Shown here: one piece after another, positions 43,800 to 56,400 of the stretch
Position numbering within the stretch: the stretch's first letter is position 1
How the letters are laid out: each line of letters opens with the position of its first letter
From: Congeria kusceri
Lineage: Eukaryota > Mollusca > Bivalvia > Myida > Dreissenidae
DNA length: 64,000 nucleotides
Assembly: GCA_027627225.1 (NCBI GenBank)
Contig: CM051028.1
Coordinates: forward strand, 17,500,701 to 17,564,700
Direction of reading: 5' to 3'
Program-made: the position numbers and the translations under genes
The notes under the pieces: model-generated
The model's input: the letters and a program-made list of their open reading frames with translations, nothing else
The model's database searches: none
What the model was told of the DNA's origin: nothing

Positions 43800-44135
43800 T
43801 GGCCTGCTGTTAATCTTCCCTGATGTAGCAATTTTTTTGTTCACTGCTTTGGGAATGATTCCGGTACCCATCAAATTGGGAATTTCGCGACGTGAACACT
43901 TGCAATTGGGAAAAAGTTATGAAAGAAATTCAATTAATAAACTACTTTTACTGGTGTTTTATTTGTTGAATTTGGTATTTAAATGGTGTTTATCTGTACA
44001 CATACAAGTAAGTTCATGATTTACAACTTAGAATCACATTTTCTATGTTTTTAGCATTTTGGTACTTCTGATTTGGGATTTGGCATTGGGAATGGGTCCT
44101 TTTACCGGACCCCGGTGTCCTTTTGCCAGACCCCG
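43800..44135 (+). repeat. Dispersed repeat R9 (GGGAATGGGTCCTTTTACC type)
   Basis: AAATTGGGAATTTCGCGACG, TCATGATTTACAACTTAGAA, then GGGAATGGGTCCTTTTACCG. Parts recur at 22660-22720 and at 49960-50040 plus 50385-50410. Class unknown. Confidence 0.5.
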
Positions 44136-44404
44136 TTATATAAAAAAAAAATGATGGGCGTCCTTCTTAAATTTGGTTTACTTGCCAAGATGTTCACAAT
44201 TTACGAGAAATCATGTCTGCTTAAGTCGGACGTGGAATTCACAGATATTGGTTTTTAAAGTGGTTGTGTGACTCCATGACCGGGGTAAACAAAACGTACG
44301 GGGATCTGGCGTGCAGAAAAGCCATTTCATTTGCAGTTTATTGGGTCACTAGATGAATAAATGCAGTTGCACTAATTATTGCTTTTTATTTCATGCTGTG
44401 CGGT
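44136..44404. other. Unassigned intron sequence
   Basis: Nothing recognised. Confidence 0.35.
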
Positions 44405-44500
44405 GAATTAGTGGAGAATACCAGTGAATAATAACCTGATCATTTCACTCTAAGTCGAGTGAAATGATAAATTTTGATCATTTCACTCTTGGCTATATGG
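44405..44500. repeat. Hairpin cluster GATCATTTCACTC
   Basis: GATCATTTCACTC, GAGTGAAATGAT and again GATCATTTCACTC in alternating orientation within about 60 bp; likely a decayed palindromic element. Confidence 0.6.
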
Positions 44501-44777
44501 AAACTACTTTTAACTTTGTTTTTATGTTTATTTTTTGAAAGAATGTGAATACCCTAATCCTCAGTGTAAACATCGGCCTTTGTAAACAACAGAAAACACA
44601 TAATAAAATTCAACAACGTCGCAGTTAGAGTGGCACTATTTTCCCACCACAACAGTGATCGACAATTTTGGAATCATATTTATGACGTCATAATGCACAA
44701 AACTTGCGACGCTTCAGCATATCCCGCATATTTTTTTTTTATTTATCGTTCAAACGCATGAAATAAAAATAAAATTT
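44501..44777. other. Unassigned intron sequence
   Basis: Nothing recognised besides ATGACGTCATAA (CRE-like palindrome) near 44682. Confidence 0.35.
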
Positions 44778-44902
44778 GTTTAATACAGTGTAAGATCGTA
44801 TTTTATTTCATTTGTGGTCATAGAAACTAGATATTTTCACTCGTGAAAATATTGTTTGTATGACCACTCATGGAATAAATACGATCTTACACTGCATTAA
44901 AC
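44778..44902. mobile_element. Palindromic MITE whose right arm starts the 123-bp satellite
   Basis: Left GTTTAATACAGTGTAAGATC + GTATTTTATTTCAT, TGGTCATA; right TATGACCACTCATGGAATAA + ATACGATCTTACACTGCATTAAAC. Arms of about 45 bp around ATATTTTCACTCGTGAAAAT. The right arm is the first copy of the ACTCATGAAATAAAATACGA block repeated 32 times downstream. Confidence 0.85.
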
Positions 44903-47900
44903 AAATATCCTCTATATCAAATGGCCGGGTGGGGGGGGCCCAATATTAGTGGGATCTAAAATCCAACCAAAGACTATTTCCCGGGACTCATGAAATAAAA
45001 TACGATCTTGCATTGCAGTAAACAAATATCCTCTATATCAAATGGCCCAGGGGGGGGAGGCCCAATATTAGTGGGATCTAAAATCCAACCAAAGACTATT
45101 TCCCGGGGACTCATGAAATAAAATACGATCTTGCATTGCAGTAAACAAATATCCTCTATATCAAATGGCCCAGGGGGGGGGGGCCCAATATTAGTGGGAT
45201 CTAAAATCCAACCAAAGACCTATTTCCCGGGACTCATGAAATAAAATACGATCTTGCATTGCAGTAAACAAATATACTCTATATCAAATGGCCCGGGGTG
45301 GGGGAGGCCCAATATTAGTGGGATCTAAAATCCAACCAAAGTCTATTTCCCGGGACTCATGAAATAAAATACGATCTTACACTGCAGTAAACAAATATCC
45401 TCTATATCAAATGGCCCGGGGGGGGGGGGGGGGGCCAATATTAGTGGATCTAAAATCCAACCAAAGTCTATTTCCCGGGACTCATGAAATAAAATACGAT
45501 CTTACACTGCAGTAAACAAATATCCTCTATATCAAATGGCCCGGGGGGGGAGGGGGGGCCCCAATATTAGTGGGATCTAAAATCCAACCAAAGTCTATTT
45601 CCCGGGACTCATGAAATAAAATACGATCTTACACTGCATTAAACAAATATCCTCTATATCAAATGGCCCGGGGGGGGGGGGAGGCCCAATATTAGTGGGA
45701 TCTAAAATCCAACCAAAGTCTATTCCCTCCCCGGGACTCATGAAATAAAAATACGATCTTACACTGCATTAAACAAATATCCTCTATATCAAATGGCCCG
45801 GGGGGGGGAGGCCCAATATTATTGGGATCTAAAATCCAACCAAAGTCTATTTCCCGGGACTCATGAAATAAAATACGATCTTACACTGGAGTAAACAAAT
45901 ATCCTCTGTATCAAATGGCCCCGGGGGGGGGGGGGGGGGGCCCAATATTAGTGGGATCTAAAATCCAACCAAAGTCTATTTCCCGGGACTAATGGAATAA
46001 AATACGATCTTACACTGCAGTAAACAAATATCCTCTATATCAAATGGCCCGGGGGATGGGGGGAGGCCCAATATTAGGGGGATCTAAAATCCAACCAAAG
46101 TCTATTTTCTGGGACTCATGGAATAAAATACGATCTTACACTGCAGTAAACAAATATCCTCTATATCAAATGGCCCGGGGGGGGGAGGCCCAATATTAGT
46201 GGGATCTAAAATCCAACCAAAGTCTATTTCCCGGGACTCATGGAATTAAATACGATCTTACACTGCAGTAAACAAATATCCTCTATATCAAATGGCCCGG
46301 GGGGGGAGGCCCAATATTAGTGGGATCTAAAATCCAACCAAAGTCTATTTCCCGGGACTCATGGAATAAAATACGATCTTACACTGCATTAAACAAATAT
46401 CCTCTGTATCAAATGGCCCGGGGGGGGGAGGCCCAATATTAGTGGGATCTAAAATCCAACCAAAGTTTATTTCCCGGGACTCATGAAATAAAATACGATC
46501 TTACACTGCAGTAAACAAATATCCTCTGTATCAAATGGCCTGGGGGGGGGCCAATATTAGTGGGATCTAAAATCCAACCAAAGTCTATTTCCCGGGATTC
46601 ATGAAATAAAATACGATCTTACACTGCAGTAAACAAATATCCTCTATATCAAATGGCCCCGGGGGGGGGAGGGGGGGCCCAATATTAGGGGGATCTAAAA
46701 TCCAACCAAAGTCTATTTCCCGGGACTCATGAAATAAAATACGATCTTACACTGCAGTAAACAAATATCCTCTATATCAAATGGCGGGGGGGGGGGGGCC
46801 AATATTAGTGGGATCTAAAATCCAACCAAAGTCTATTTCCCGGGACTCATGAAATAAAATACGATCTTAAACTGCAGTAAACAAATATCCTCTATATCAA
46901 ATGGCGGGGGGGGGGGGCCAATATTAGTGGGATCTAAAATCCAACCAAAGTCTATTTCCCGGGACTCATGAAATAAAATACGATCTTACACTGCAGTAAA
47001 CAAATATCCTCTATATCAAATGGCCCGGGGGGGGGGGGGGGGGCCCAATATTAGTGGGATCTAAAATCCAACCAAAGTCTATTTCCCGGGACTCATGAAA
47101 TAAAATACGATCTTAAACTGCAGTAAACAAATATCCTCTATATCAAATGGCGGGGGGGGGGGGGGGGGGCCAATATTAGTGGGATCTAAAATCCAACCAA
47201 AGTCTATTTCCCGGGACTCATGAAATAAAATACGATCTTACACTGCAGTAAACAAATATCCTCTATATCAAATAGCCCGGGGGGGAGGCCCAATATTAGT
47301 GGGATCTAAAATCCAACCAAAGTCTATTTCCCGGGACTCATGAAATAAAATACGATCTTACACTGCAGTAAACAAATATCCTCTGTATCAAATGGCCCGG
47401 GGGGGGGAGGCCCAATATTAGTGGGATCTAAAATCCAACCAAAGTTTATTTCCCAGGACTCATGAAATAAAATACGATCTTACACTGCAGTAAACAAATA
47501 TCCTCTATATCAAATGGCCCGGGGGGGAGGCCCAATATTAGTGGGATCTAAAATCCAACCAAAGTCTATTTCCCGGGACTCATGAAATAAAATACGATCT
47601 TACACTGCAGTAAACAAATATCCTCTATATCAAATTGGGGGGGGGGGGGGGAGCCCAATATTAGTGGGATCTAAAATCCAACCAAAGTCTATTTCCCGGG
47701 ACTCATGAAATAAAATACGATCTTACACTGCAGTAAACAAATATCCTCTATATCAAATGGCCCGGGGGGGAGGCCCAATATTAGTGGGATCTAAAATCCA
47801 ACCAAAGTCTATTTCCCGGGACTCATGAAATAAAATACGATCTTACACTGCAGTAAACAAATATCCTCTATATCAAATTGGGGGGGGGGGGGAGCCCAAT

Positions 47901-48742
47901 ATTAGTGGGATCTAAAATCCAACCAAAGTCTATTTCCCGGGACTCATGAAATAAAATACGATCTTACACTGCAGTAAACAAATATCCTCTATATCAAATG
48001 GCCCGGGGGGGAGGCCCAATATTAGTGGGATCTAAAATCCAACCAAAGTCTATTTCCCGGGACTCATGAAATAAAATACGATCTTACACTGCAGTAAACA
48101 AATATCCTCTATATCAAATGGCCCGGGGGGGCGGGGGGGGGGCAATATTAGTGGGATCTAAAATCCAACCAAAGTCTATTTCCCGGGACTCATGAAATAA
48201 AATACGATCTTAAACTGCAGTCAACAAATATCCTCTATATCAAATGGCCCGGGGGGGGGGGGGGAGGCCCAATATTAGGGGGATCTAAAATCCAACCAAA
48301 GTCTATTTCCCGGGACTCATGGAATAAAATACGTTCTTACACTGCAGTAAACAAATATCCTCTATATCAAATGGCCCGGGGGGGGGGGGGAGGCCCAATA
48401 TTAGGGGGATCTAAAATCCAACCAAAGTCTATTTCCCGGGACTCATGAAATAAAATACGTTCTTACACTGCAGTAAACAAATATCCTCTATATCAAATGG
48501 CCCGGGGGGGGGGGGGAGGCCCAATATTAGTGGGATCTAAAATCCGACCAAAGTCTATTTCCCGGGACTCATGAAATAAAATACGATCTTACACTGCATT
48601 AAACAAATATCCTCTATATCAAATGGCCCGGGGGGGGGAGGCCCAATATTAGGGGGATCTAAAATCCAACCAAAGTCTATTTCCCGGGACTCATGAAATA
48701 AAGTACGATCTTACACTGCAGTAAACAAATATCCTCTGTATG
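44860..48742 (+). repeat. About 123-bp satellite, 32 units, with AATAAA and poly-G tracts, abutting the exon-D acceptor
   Basis: Unit order: ACTCATGAAATAAAATACGA, TCTTACACTGCAGTAAACAA, ATATCCTCTATATCAAATGG, CCC plus a G-run of about 6-20, AGGCCCAATATTAGTGGGAT, CTAAAATCCAACCAAAGTCT, ATTTCCCGGG. The block ATCCTCT occurs 32 times from 44907 to 48731, mean spacing 123 bp. The G-run is the main length variable. Nearly every unit has AATAAA in the sense direction about 49 nt before the G-run. The last unit stops at TATCCTCTGTA, 10 nt before the splice acceptor. Confidence 0.95.
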
Positions 48743-48750
48743 TTTTCTAG

Positions 48751-48805
48751 GCCTGAAGATTACATAATAGGAGAGACTACAGCGACAGAAGAAAACATCT
48801 CAACG
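48751..48805 (+). CDS. CPSF2: CPSF2 internal exon D (PEDY small exon)
   Basis: The exon is 55 nt. The first G completes Arg, then 18 codons: PEDYIIGETTATEENIST. Animal CPSF2 continues KPEDF... after WDEYGE, then a TEE-type acidic stretch, so position and sequence fit. The acceptor is GTTTTCTAG|GC and the donor is ACG|GTAGTTTT at 48806, phase 0. The upstream polypyrimidine/branch region is partly supplied by the last copy of the 123-bp satellite (AAACAAATATCCTCTGTA). The exon is short and its only protein support is the conserved PED and TEE residues, but the phase match on both sides and clean splice sites make it convincing. Confidence 0.85.
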
Positions 48806-49172
48806 GTAGTTTTCTTGATTATTTGTCAGGGTATGATTCAGTTGATTGAAAGCTCCATACAAACCAAACTATTTTAGTTTAACAAAACATAGTAAAATTT
48901 AAGTTCTTTTCAAAAATCTTTAAAAAATATATATATGGCTCTTTCAGTACATGTTAAGTTTACATTAACAAGTCTTATTCTAGTAAAATGTAACTAATGC
49001 TTTTTATTTCATAATTTTGTGACAATATATTATTGGTTGCAGTAGTTTCATATTTTATTTTCACATAAATGTAACTTGAGATGTATAATATATAGGAATA
49101 GTAAGCAATGCAATCGTTTAAAAACTATGGAGTGATGTAAAAGGAATCTATTATTCTCATGTTGTTTTTCAG
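48806..49172 (+). other. CPSF2: CPSF2 intron of 367 bp (phase 0)
   Basis: Donor GTAGTTTTC, acceptor ATGTTGTTTTTCAG. This is an ordinary AT-rich intron with no repeat or other feature that I can see. It is the only short intron in the window. Confidence 0.75.
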
Positions 49173-49206
49173 GAGAAGTTAGTAGCAGAATCAGACCAAC
49201 TTCAAG
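49173..49206 (+). CDS. CPSF2: CPSF2 micro-exon E (EKLVAESDQLQ)
   Basis: The exon is 34 nt: 11 codons (EKLVAESDQLQ) plus one base, phase 1. It continues the acidic linker after TEENIST. The family has a comparable E-K-S-K-L-E stretch here. The acceptor has a strong tract (GTTGTTTTTCAG at 49161-49172) and the donor is CAAG|GTACCA at 49207. The small size and weak conservation make it the least certain of the five exons. Phase continuity with the previous exon and both splice sites support it. The following exon, expected to lead towards the C-terminal domain, is not in the window. Confidence 0.7.
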
Positions 49207-49368
49207 GTACCACAACTGTTAAGTTTAGCAGTTTTAATTCTAATTTCATTAACATAACATAAACATTAAATCAGTATTTAAAAGCCATGTTGTGCAATCA
49301 CTGGATTTCAATTGCAATATTGCCGGTATTAGTCTTTCCTGTAGTGAGTTTTAGTCGGAAAGATATAT

Positions 49369-49582
49369 GAGGCTTGTCGTAGGAAAACCGGGCTTTGTGC
49401 ACTTGCGTAAAGTGTCGTCCCGGATCATTCTGTGCAGTCCGCACAGGCTAATCCAGGACGGTAACTGAAAATACCATAAAAGCGGAAAGTGATGTCCCGG
49501 ATCAGCCTGTGTGGACTACAAAGGCTAATCCAGGACGACACTTTACGTACGTGCATTAAGCCCAGTTTTCCCATGACACCTC
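49369..49582. mobile_element. GAGGCGTGTCG-family MITE, copy 3
   Basis: GAGGCTTGTCGTAGGAAAAC at the left and GTTTTCCCATGACACCTC at the right, with GTGCAGTCCGCACAGGCTAA inside. It lies about 160 bp after the exon-E donor. Confidence 0.8.
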
Positions 49583-49799
49583 ATAAAGCTACGAAAGTTG
49601 GACCCCCTTTCATCCACAAAATTAATGTGTCTTGAAAACATCTGCAGAGGTAAACTATTTCCTCTATATAGCAGGGGTGGATAAATCAATTGTCCATATT
49701 TCCCAGCTTGTCCTGGATCATGTATGCACAAGTGAACATTTGCCAGAAAGGATTACTGTAATAACAAATGGCATTTGTCGAAAACATACAAAAATGGCA

Positions 49800-49955
49800 T
49801 TAAAAGATCCATGGTCTAGTGGTAATGCACTGGCTTCACAAACCAGGGGTCGCAGGTTCCCTGTTGCACCCTAACCTACTAACTCGCCTTTCGCATGAGA
49901 CGTTAAATTGAGGTGCTGTGTACTAGGTGCTACACACCTGGCACTGAAAGGTGTG
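49800..49955 (+). mobile_element. tRNA-derived SINE, family S4
   Basis: Head GATCCATGGTCTAGTGGTAA (A-box), GCACTGGCTTCACAAACCAG (Val-like CAC anticodon arm), B-box-like GTCGCAGGTTCCC. Then GCATGAGACGTTAAATTGAG and GGTGCTGTGTACTAGGTGCT, which resembles the conserved central domain of known mollusc SINEs as I remember it. Single copy here. Confidence 0.7.
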
Positions 49956-50065
49956 GATCTATAACCATACATGATTTACAACTTAAATTCACATTTCCAA
50001 TGTATTTAGGATTTTCTCACTTTACGTTCGTGGCTGTTTTCATTCCTGTTGGGAAAAATATACCG

Positions 50066-50310
50066 TATTTATACCCTCACAAACGAAGTTTAGGGGTATA
50101 TAGGAGTGAGCTTGTCGGTCAGTCTGTCCGTCGGTCTGTTGGTCCATCCATCGGTCGGTCTGTTGGTTTTTAGTTTCCGGATGATAACTCAAGAAAGGCT
50201 TGACATATTCAAATAATTTTTGGTACACGTGTAACATCATAGAATACAGGTCAAGTTCGATATTGGTTACAAACCACTATTTTTTTTACAGAGTTATGGC
50301 CCCTTTTCGA
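50066..50310 (+). repeat. Dispersed repeat R8 (TATACCCTCACAAACGAAG type)
   Basis: TTATACCCTCACAAACGAAG, TTTAGGGGTATATAGGAGTG, runs of GTCGGTCnGTCTG, then GGTTACAAACCACTATTTTT and AGAGTTATGGCCCC. This is a common mollusc repeat type in my memory. Short frames here are not genes. Confidence 0.6.
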
Positions 50311-50494
50311 CTTAAAATTCCCAGTTTTGTGACAAGGCCATATTGTGGGGGTATATCCGTCACTCGTGTGACAATTCTAGATGGGATTGGGAATAGGTCC
50401 TTTTACCAGACCTTGACAAATAAGGAAAAAATCACTGACCATGGATCAACAGTGGGAACTAAACCACCTAGTGCATTACTCTTAATAAATAGGG

Positions 50495-53400
50495 TGTTAT
50501 TCACAACTCACACACACTCACACATTATTACTTTATAAATGAAGTGTTATTCCGACACACGTGCACACACAAGGAAGACAGCTTGATGCAACATACCAGC
50601 CTCAGTTGGATATTAGTCACAAACAATTGTTATTCACAACTCACACACGCTCACACGTTATTATTTCTTTATAAATGAAGTGTTATTCCGACACACTTGC
50701 ACACACATGGAAGACAGCTTGATGCAACATACGAGCCTCAGTTGGATATTAGTCACAAACAATTGTTATTCACAACTCACACACGCTCACACATTATTAC
50801 TTTATAAATGAAGTGTTATTCCGACACACGTGCACACACAAGGAAGACAGCTTGATGCAACATACAAGCCTCAGTTGGATATTAGTCACAAACAATTGTT
50901 ATTCACAACTCACACACGCTCACACGTTATTATTTCTTTATAAATGAAGTGTTATTCCGACACACTTGCACACACAAGGAAGACAACTTGATGCAACATA
51001 CGAGCTTCAGTTGGATATTAGTCACAAACAATTGTTATTCACAACTCACACACGCTCACACGTTATTATTTCTTTATAAATGAAGTGTTATTCCGACACA
51101 CACAAGGAAGACAACTTCATGCAACATACGAGCCTCAGTTGGATATTAGTCACAAACAATTGTTATTCACAACTCACACACACTCACACGTTATTATTTC
51201 TTTATAAATGAAGTGTTATTCCGACACACGTGCACACACAAGGAAGACAGCTTGATGCAACATACAAGCCTCAGTTGGATATTAGTCACAAACAATTGTT
51301 ATTCACAACTCACACACGCTCACACGTTATTTCTTTGTAAATGAAGTGTTATTCCGACACACGTGCACACACAAGGAAGACAACTTGATGCAACATACAA
51401 GCCTCAGTTGGATATTAGTCACAAACAATTGTTATTCACAACTCACACACGCTCACACGTTATTTCTTTATAAATGAAGTGTTATTCCGACACACGTGCA
51501 CACACAAGGAAGACAACTTGATGCAACATACAAGCCTCAGTTGGATATTAGTCACAAACAATTGTTATTCACAACTCACACACACTCACACGTTATTATT
51601 TCTTTATAAATGAAGTGTTATTCCGACACACGTGCACACACAAGGAAGACAACTTGATGCAGCATACCAGCCTCAGTTGGATATTAGTCACAAACAATTG
51701 TTATTCACAACTCACACACGCTCACACGTTATTATTTCTTTATAAATGAAGTGTTATTCCGACACACTTGCACACACAAGGAAGACAGCTTGATGCAACA
51801 TACAAGCCTCAGTTGGATATTAGTCACAAACAATTGTTATTCACAACTCACACACACTCACACGTTATTATTTCTTTATAAATGAAGTGTTATTCCGACA
51901 CACTTGCACACACAAGGAAGACAGCTTGATGCAACATACAAGCCTCAGTTGGATATTAGTCACAAACAATTGTTATTCACAACTCACACACACTCACACG
52001 TTATTATTTCTTTATAAATGAAGTGTTATTCCGACACACGTGCACACACAAGGAAGAAAGCTTGATGCAGCATACAAGCCTCAGTTGGATATTAGTCACA
52101 AACAATTGTTATTCACAACTCACACACACTCACACGTTATTATTTCTTTATAAATGAAGTGTTATTCCGACACACTTGCACACACAAGGAAGACAGCTTG
52201 ATGCAACATACAAGCCTCAGTTGGATATTAGTCACAAACAATTGTTATTCACAACTCACACACACTCACACGTTATTATTTCTTTATAAATGAAGTGTTA
52301 TTCCGACACACGTGCACACACAAGGAAGAAAGCTTGATGCAGCATACAAGACTCAGTTGGATATTAGTCACAAACAATTGTTATTCACAACTCACACACA
52401 CTCACACGTTATTATTTCTTTATAAATGAAGTGTTATTCCGACACACTTGCACACACAAGGAAGACAGCTTGATGCAACATACGAGCTTCAGTTGGATAT
52501 TAGTCACAAACAATTGTTATTCACAACTCACACACGCTCACACGTTATTATTTCTTTATAAATGAAGTGTTATTCCGACACACGTGCACACACAAGGAAG
52601 ACAGCTTGATGCAACATACAAGCCTCAGTTGGATATTAGTCACAAACAATTGTTATTCACAACTCACACACGCTCACACTTTATTATTTCTTTATAAATG
52701 AAGTGTTATTCCGACACACATTCACACACAAGGAAGACAGCTTGATGCAACATACAAGCCTCAGTTGGATATTAGTCACAAAAATTGTTATTCACAACTC
52801 ACACACACTCACACGTTATTATTTCTTTATAAATGAAGTGTTATTCCGACACACGTGCACACACAAGGAAGACAGCTTGATGCAACATACAAGCCTCAGT
52901 TGGATATTAGTCACAAACAATTGTTATTCACAACTCACACACACTCACACGTTATTATTTCTTTATAAATGAAGTGTTATTCCGACACACGTGCACACAC
53001 AAGGAAGACAGCTTGATGCAACATACAAGCCTCAGTTGGATATTAGTCACAAACAATTGTTATTCACAACTCACACACACTCACACGTTATTATTTCTTT
53101 ATAAATGAAGTGTTATTCCGACACACGTGCACACACAAGGAAGACAGCTTGATGCAACATACAAGCCTCAGTTGGATATTAGTCACAAACAATTGTTATT
53201 CACAACTCACACACGCTCACACTTTATTATTTCTTTATAAATGAAGTGTTATTCCGACACACGTGCACACACAAGGAAGACAGCTTGATGCAACATACAA
53301 GCTTCAGTTGGATATTAGTCACAAACAATTGTTATTCACAACTCACACACACTCACACGTTATTATTTCTTTATAAATGAAGTGTTATTCTGACACACGT

Positions 53401-56400
53401 GCACACACAAGGAAGACAGCTTGATGCAACATACAAGCCTCAGTTGGATATTAGTCACAAACAATTGTTATTCACAACTCACACACACTCACACGTTATT
53501 ATTTCTTTATAAATGAAGTGTTATTCCGACACACGTGCACACACAAGGAAGACAGCTTGATGCAACATACAAGCCTCAGTTGGATATTAGTCACAAACAA
53601 TTGTTATTCACAACTCACACACGCTCACACTTTATTATTTCTTTATAAATGAAGTGTTATTCCGACACACGTGCACACACAAGGAAGACAGCTTGATGCA
53701 ACATACAAGCCTCAGTTGGATATTAGTCACAAACAATTGTTATTCACAACTCACACACACTCACACTTTATTATTTCTTTATAAATGAAGTGTTATTCCG
53801 ACACACGTGCACACACAAGGAAGACAGCTTGATGCAACATACAAGCCTCAGTTGGATATTAGTCACAAACAATTGTTATTCACAACTCACACACACTCAC
53901 ACTTTATTATTTCTTTATAAATGAAGTGTTATTCCGACACACGTGCACACACAAGGAAGACAGCTTGATGCAACATACAAGCCTCAGTTGGATATTAGTC
54001 ACAAACAATTGTTATTCACAACTCACACACGCTCACACGTTATTATTTCTTTATAAATGAAGTGTTATTCCGACACACTTGCACACACAAGGAAGACAGC
54101 TTGATGCAACATACAAGCCTCAGTTGGATATTAGTCACAAACAATTGTTATTCACAACTCACACACGCTCACACGTTATTTCTTTGTAAATGAAGTGTTA
54201 TTCCGACACACGTGCACACACAAGGAAGACAACTTGATGCAACATACAAGCCTCAGTTGGATATTAGTCACAAACAATTGTTATTCACAACTCACACACG
54301 CTCACACGTTATTTCTTTATGAATGAAGTGTTATTCCGACACACGTGCACACACAAGGAAGACAACTTGATGCAACATACAAGCCTCCGTTGGATATTAG
54401 TCACAAACAATTGTTATTCACAACTCACACACGCTCACACTTTATTATTTCTTTATAAATGAAGTGTTATTCCGACACACGTGCACACACAAGGAAGACA
54501 GCTTGATGCAACATACCAGCCTCAGTTGGATATTAGTCACAAACAATTGTTATTCACAACTCACACACGCTCACACGTTATTATTTCTTTATAAATGAAG
54601 TGTTATTCCGACACACGTGCACACACAAGGAAGACAGCTTGATGCAACATACAAGCCTCAGTTGGATATTAGTCACAAACAATTGTTATTCACAACTCAC
54701 ACACGCTCACACGTTATTTCTTTGTAAATGAAGTGTTATTCCGACACACGTGCACACACAAGGAAGACAACTTGATGCAACATACAAGCCTCAGTTGGAT
54801 ATTAGTCACAAACAATTGTTATTCACAACTCACACACGCTCACACGTTATTTCTTGATAAATGAAGTGTTATTCCGACACACGTGAACACACAAGGAAGA
54901 CAACTTGATGCAATATACAAGCCTCAGTTGGATATTAGTCACAAACAATTGTTATTCACAACTCACACACACTCACACGTTATTATTTCTTTATAAATGA
55001 AGTGTTATTCCGACACACGTGCACACACAAGGAAGACAACTTGATGCAACATACAAGCCTCAGTTGGATATTAGTCACAAACAATTGTTATTCACAACTC
55101 ACACACGCTCACACGTTATTTCTTTATAAATGAAGTGTTATTCCGACACACGTGCACACACAAGGAAGACAGCTTGATGCAACATACAAGCCTCAGTTGG
55201 ATATTAGTCACAAACAATTGTTATTCACAACTCACACACACTCACACGTTATTATTTCTTTATAAATGAAGTGTTATTCCGACACACACAAGGAAGACAA
55301 CTTGATGCAACATACAAGCCTCAGTTGGATATTAGTCACAAACAATTGTTATTCACAACACACACACACTCACACGTTATTATTTCTTTATAAATGAAGT
55401 GTTATTCCGACACACGTGCACACACAAGGAAGAAAGCTTGATGCAGCATACCAGCCTCAGTTGGATATTAGTCACAAACAATTGTTATTCACAACTCACA
55501 CACACTCACACGTTATTATTTCTTTATAAATGAAGTGTTATTCCGACACACTTGCACACACAAGGAAGACAGCTTGATGCAACATACAAGCCTCAGTTGG
55601 ATATTAGTCACAAACAATTGTTATTCACAACTCACACACACTCACACGTTATTATTTCTTTATAAATGAAGTGTTAATCCGACACACTTGCACACACAAG
55701 GAAGACAGCTTGATGCAACATACAAGCCTCAGTTGGATATTAGTCACAAACAATTGTTATTCACAACTCACACACACTCACACGTTATTATTTCTTTATA
55801 AATGAAGTGTTATTCCGACACACGTGCACACACAAGGAAGAAAGCTTGATGCAGCATACAAGCCTCAGTTGGATATTAGTCACAAACAATTGTTATTCAC
55901 AACTCACACACACTCACACGTTATTATTTCTTTATAAATGAAGTGTTATTCCGACACACTTGCACACACAAGGAAGACAGCTTGATGCAACATACAAGCC
56001 TCAGTTGGATATTAGTCACAAACAATTGTTATTCACAACTCACACACACTCACACGTTATTATTTCTTTATAAATGAAGTGTTATTCTGACACACGTGCA
56101 CACACAAGGAAGAAAGCTTGATGCAGCATACAAGCCTCAGTTGGATATTAGTCACAAACAATTGTTATTCACAACTCACACACACTCACACGTTATTATT
56201 TCTTTATAAATGAAGTGTTATTCCGACACACTTGCACACACAAGGAAGACAGCTTGATGCAACATACGAGCTTCAGTTGGATATTAGTCACAAACAATTG
56301 TTATTCACAACTCACACACGCTCACACGTTATTATTTCTTTATAAATGAAGTGTTATTCCGACACACGTGCACACACAAGGAAGACAGCTTGATGCAACA

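Larger units (their letters stand above)
38914..48750 (+). other. CPSF2: CPSF2 intron of 9.8 kb (phase 2)
   Basis: This intron starts and ends with tandem arrays (42 bp at the donor side, about 123 bp at the acceptor side). Between them lie an AGGTCA-rich repeat, a 1.4 kb hAT-like element and several MITEs. The acceptor is ATGTTTTCTAG, with the last satellite unit ending about 10 nt before it. Confidence 0.8.
635..49206 (+). other. CPSF2: CPSF2 gene body, internal part (5 exons seen, both ends outside the window)
   Basis: Five + strand exons with AG/GT borders join in compatible phases into one open reading frame of about 131 residues. The order of motifs is [47 protein letters not shown], which is the order I recall in animal CPSF2/CPSF100. 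The product is the catalytically inactive metallo-beta-lactamase partner of the endonuclease CPSF73 in the nuclear pre-mRNA 3'-end processing complex. The segment here is the linker between the beta-CASP/MBL core and the C-terminal part. Start codon, MBL domain and C-terminus are not in this window. Introns of 34.7, 3.3, 9.8, 0.37 and over 14.8 kb hold all other features. Identification is by recalled family sequence, not by a search. Confidence 0.9.

Noticed and set aside
52703..52972. 89-codon frame in the 136-bp satellite
   Set aside because: Local base losses keep the frame open by chance; neighbouring units have stops.
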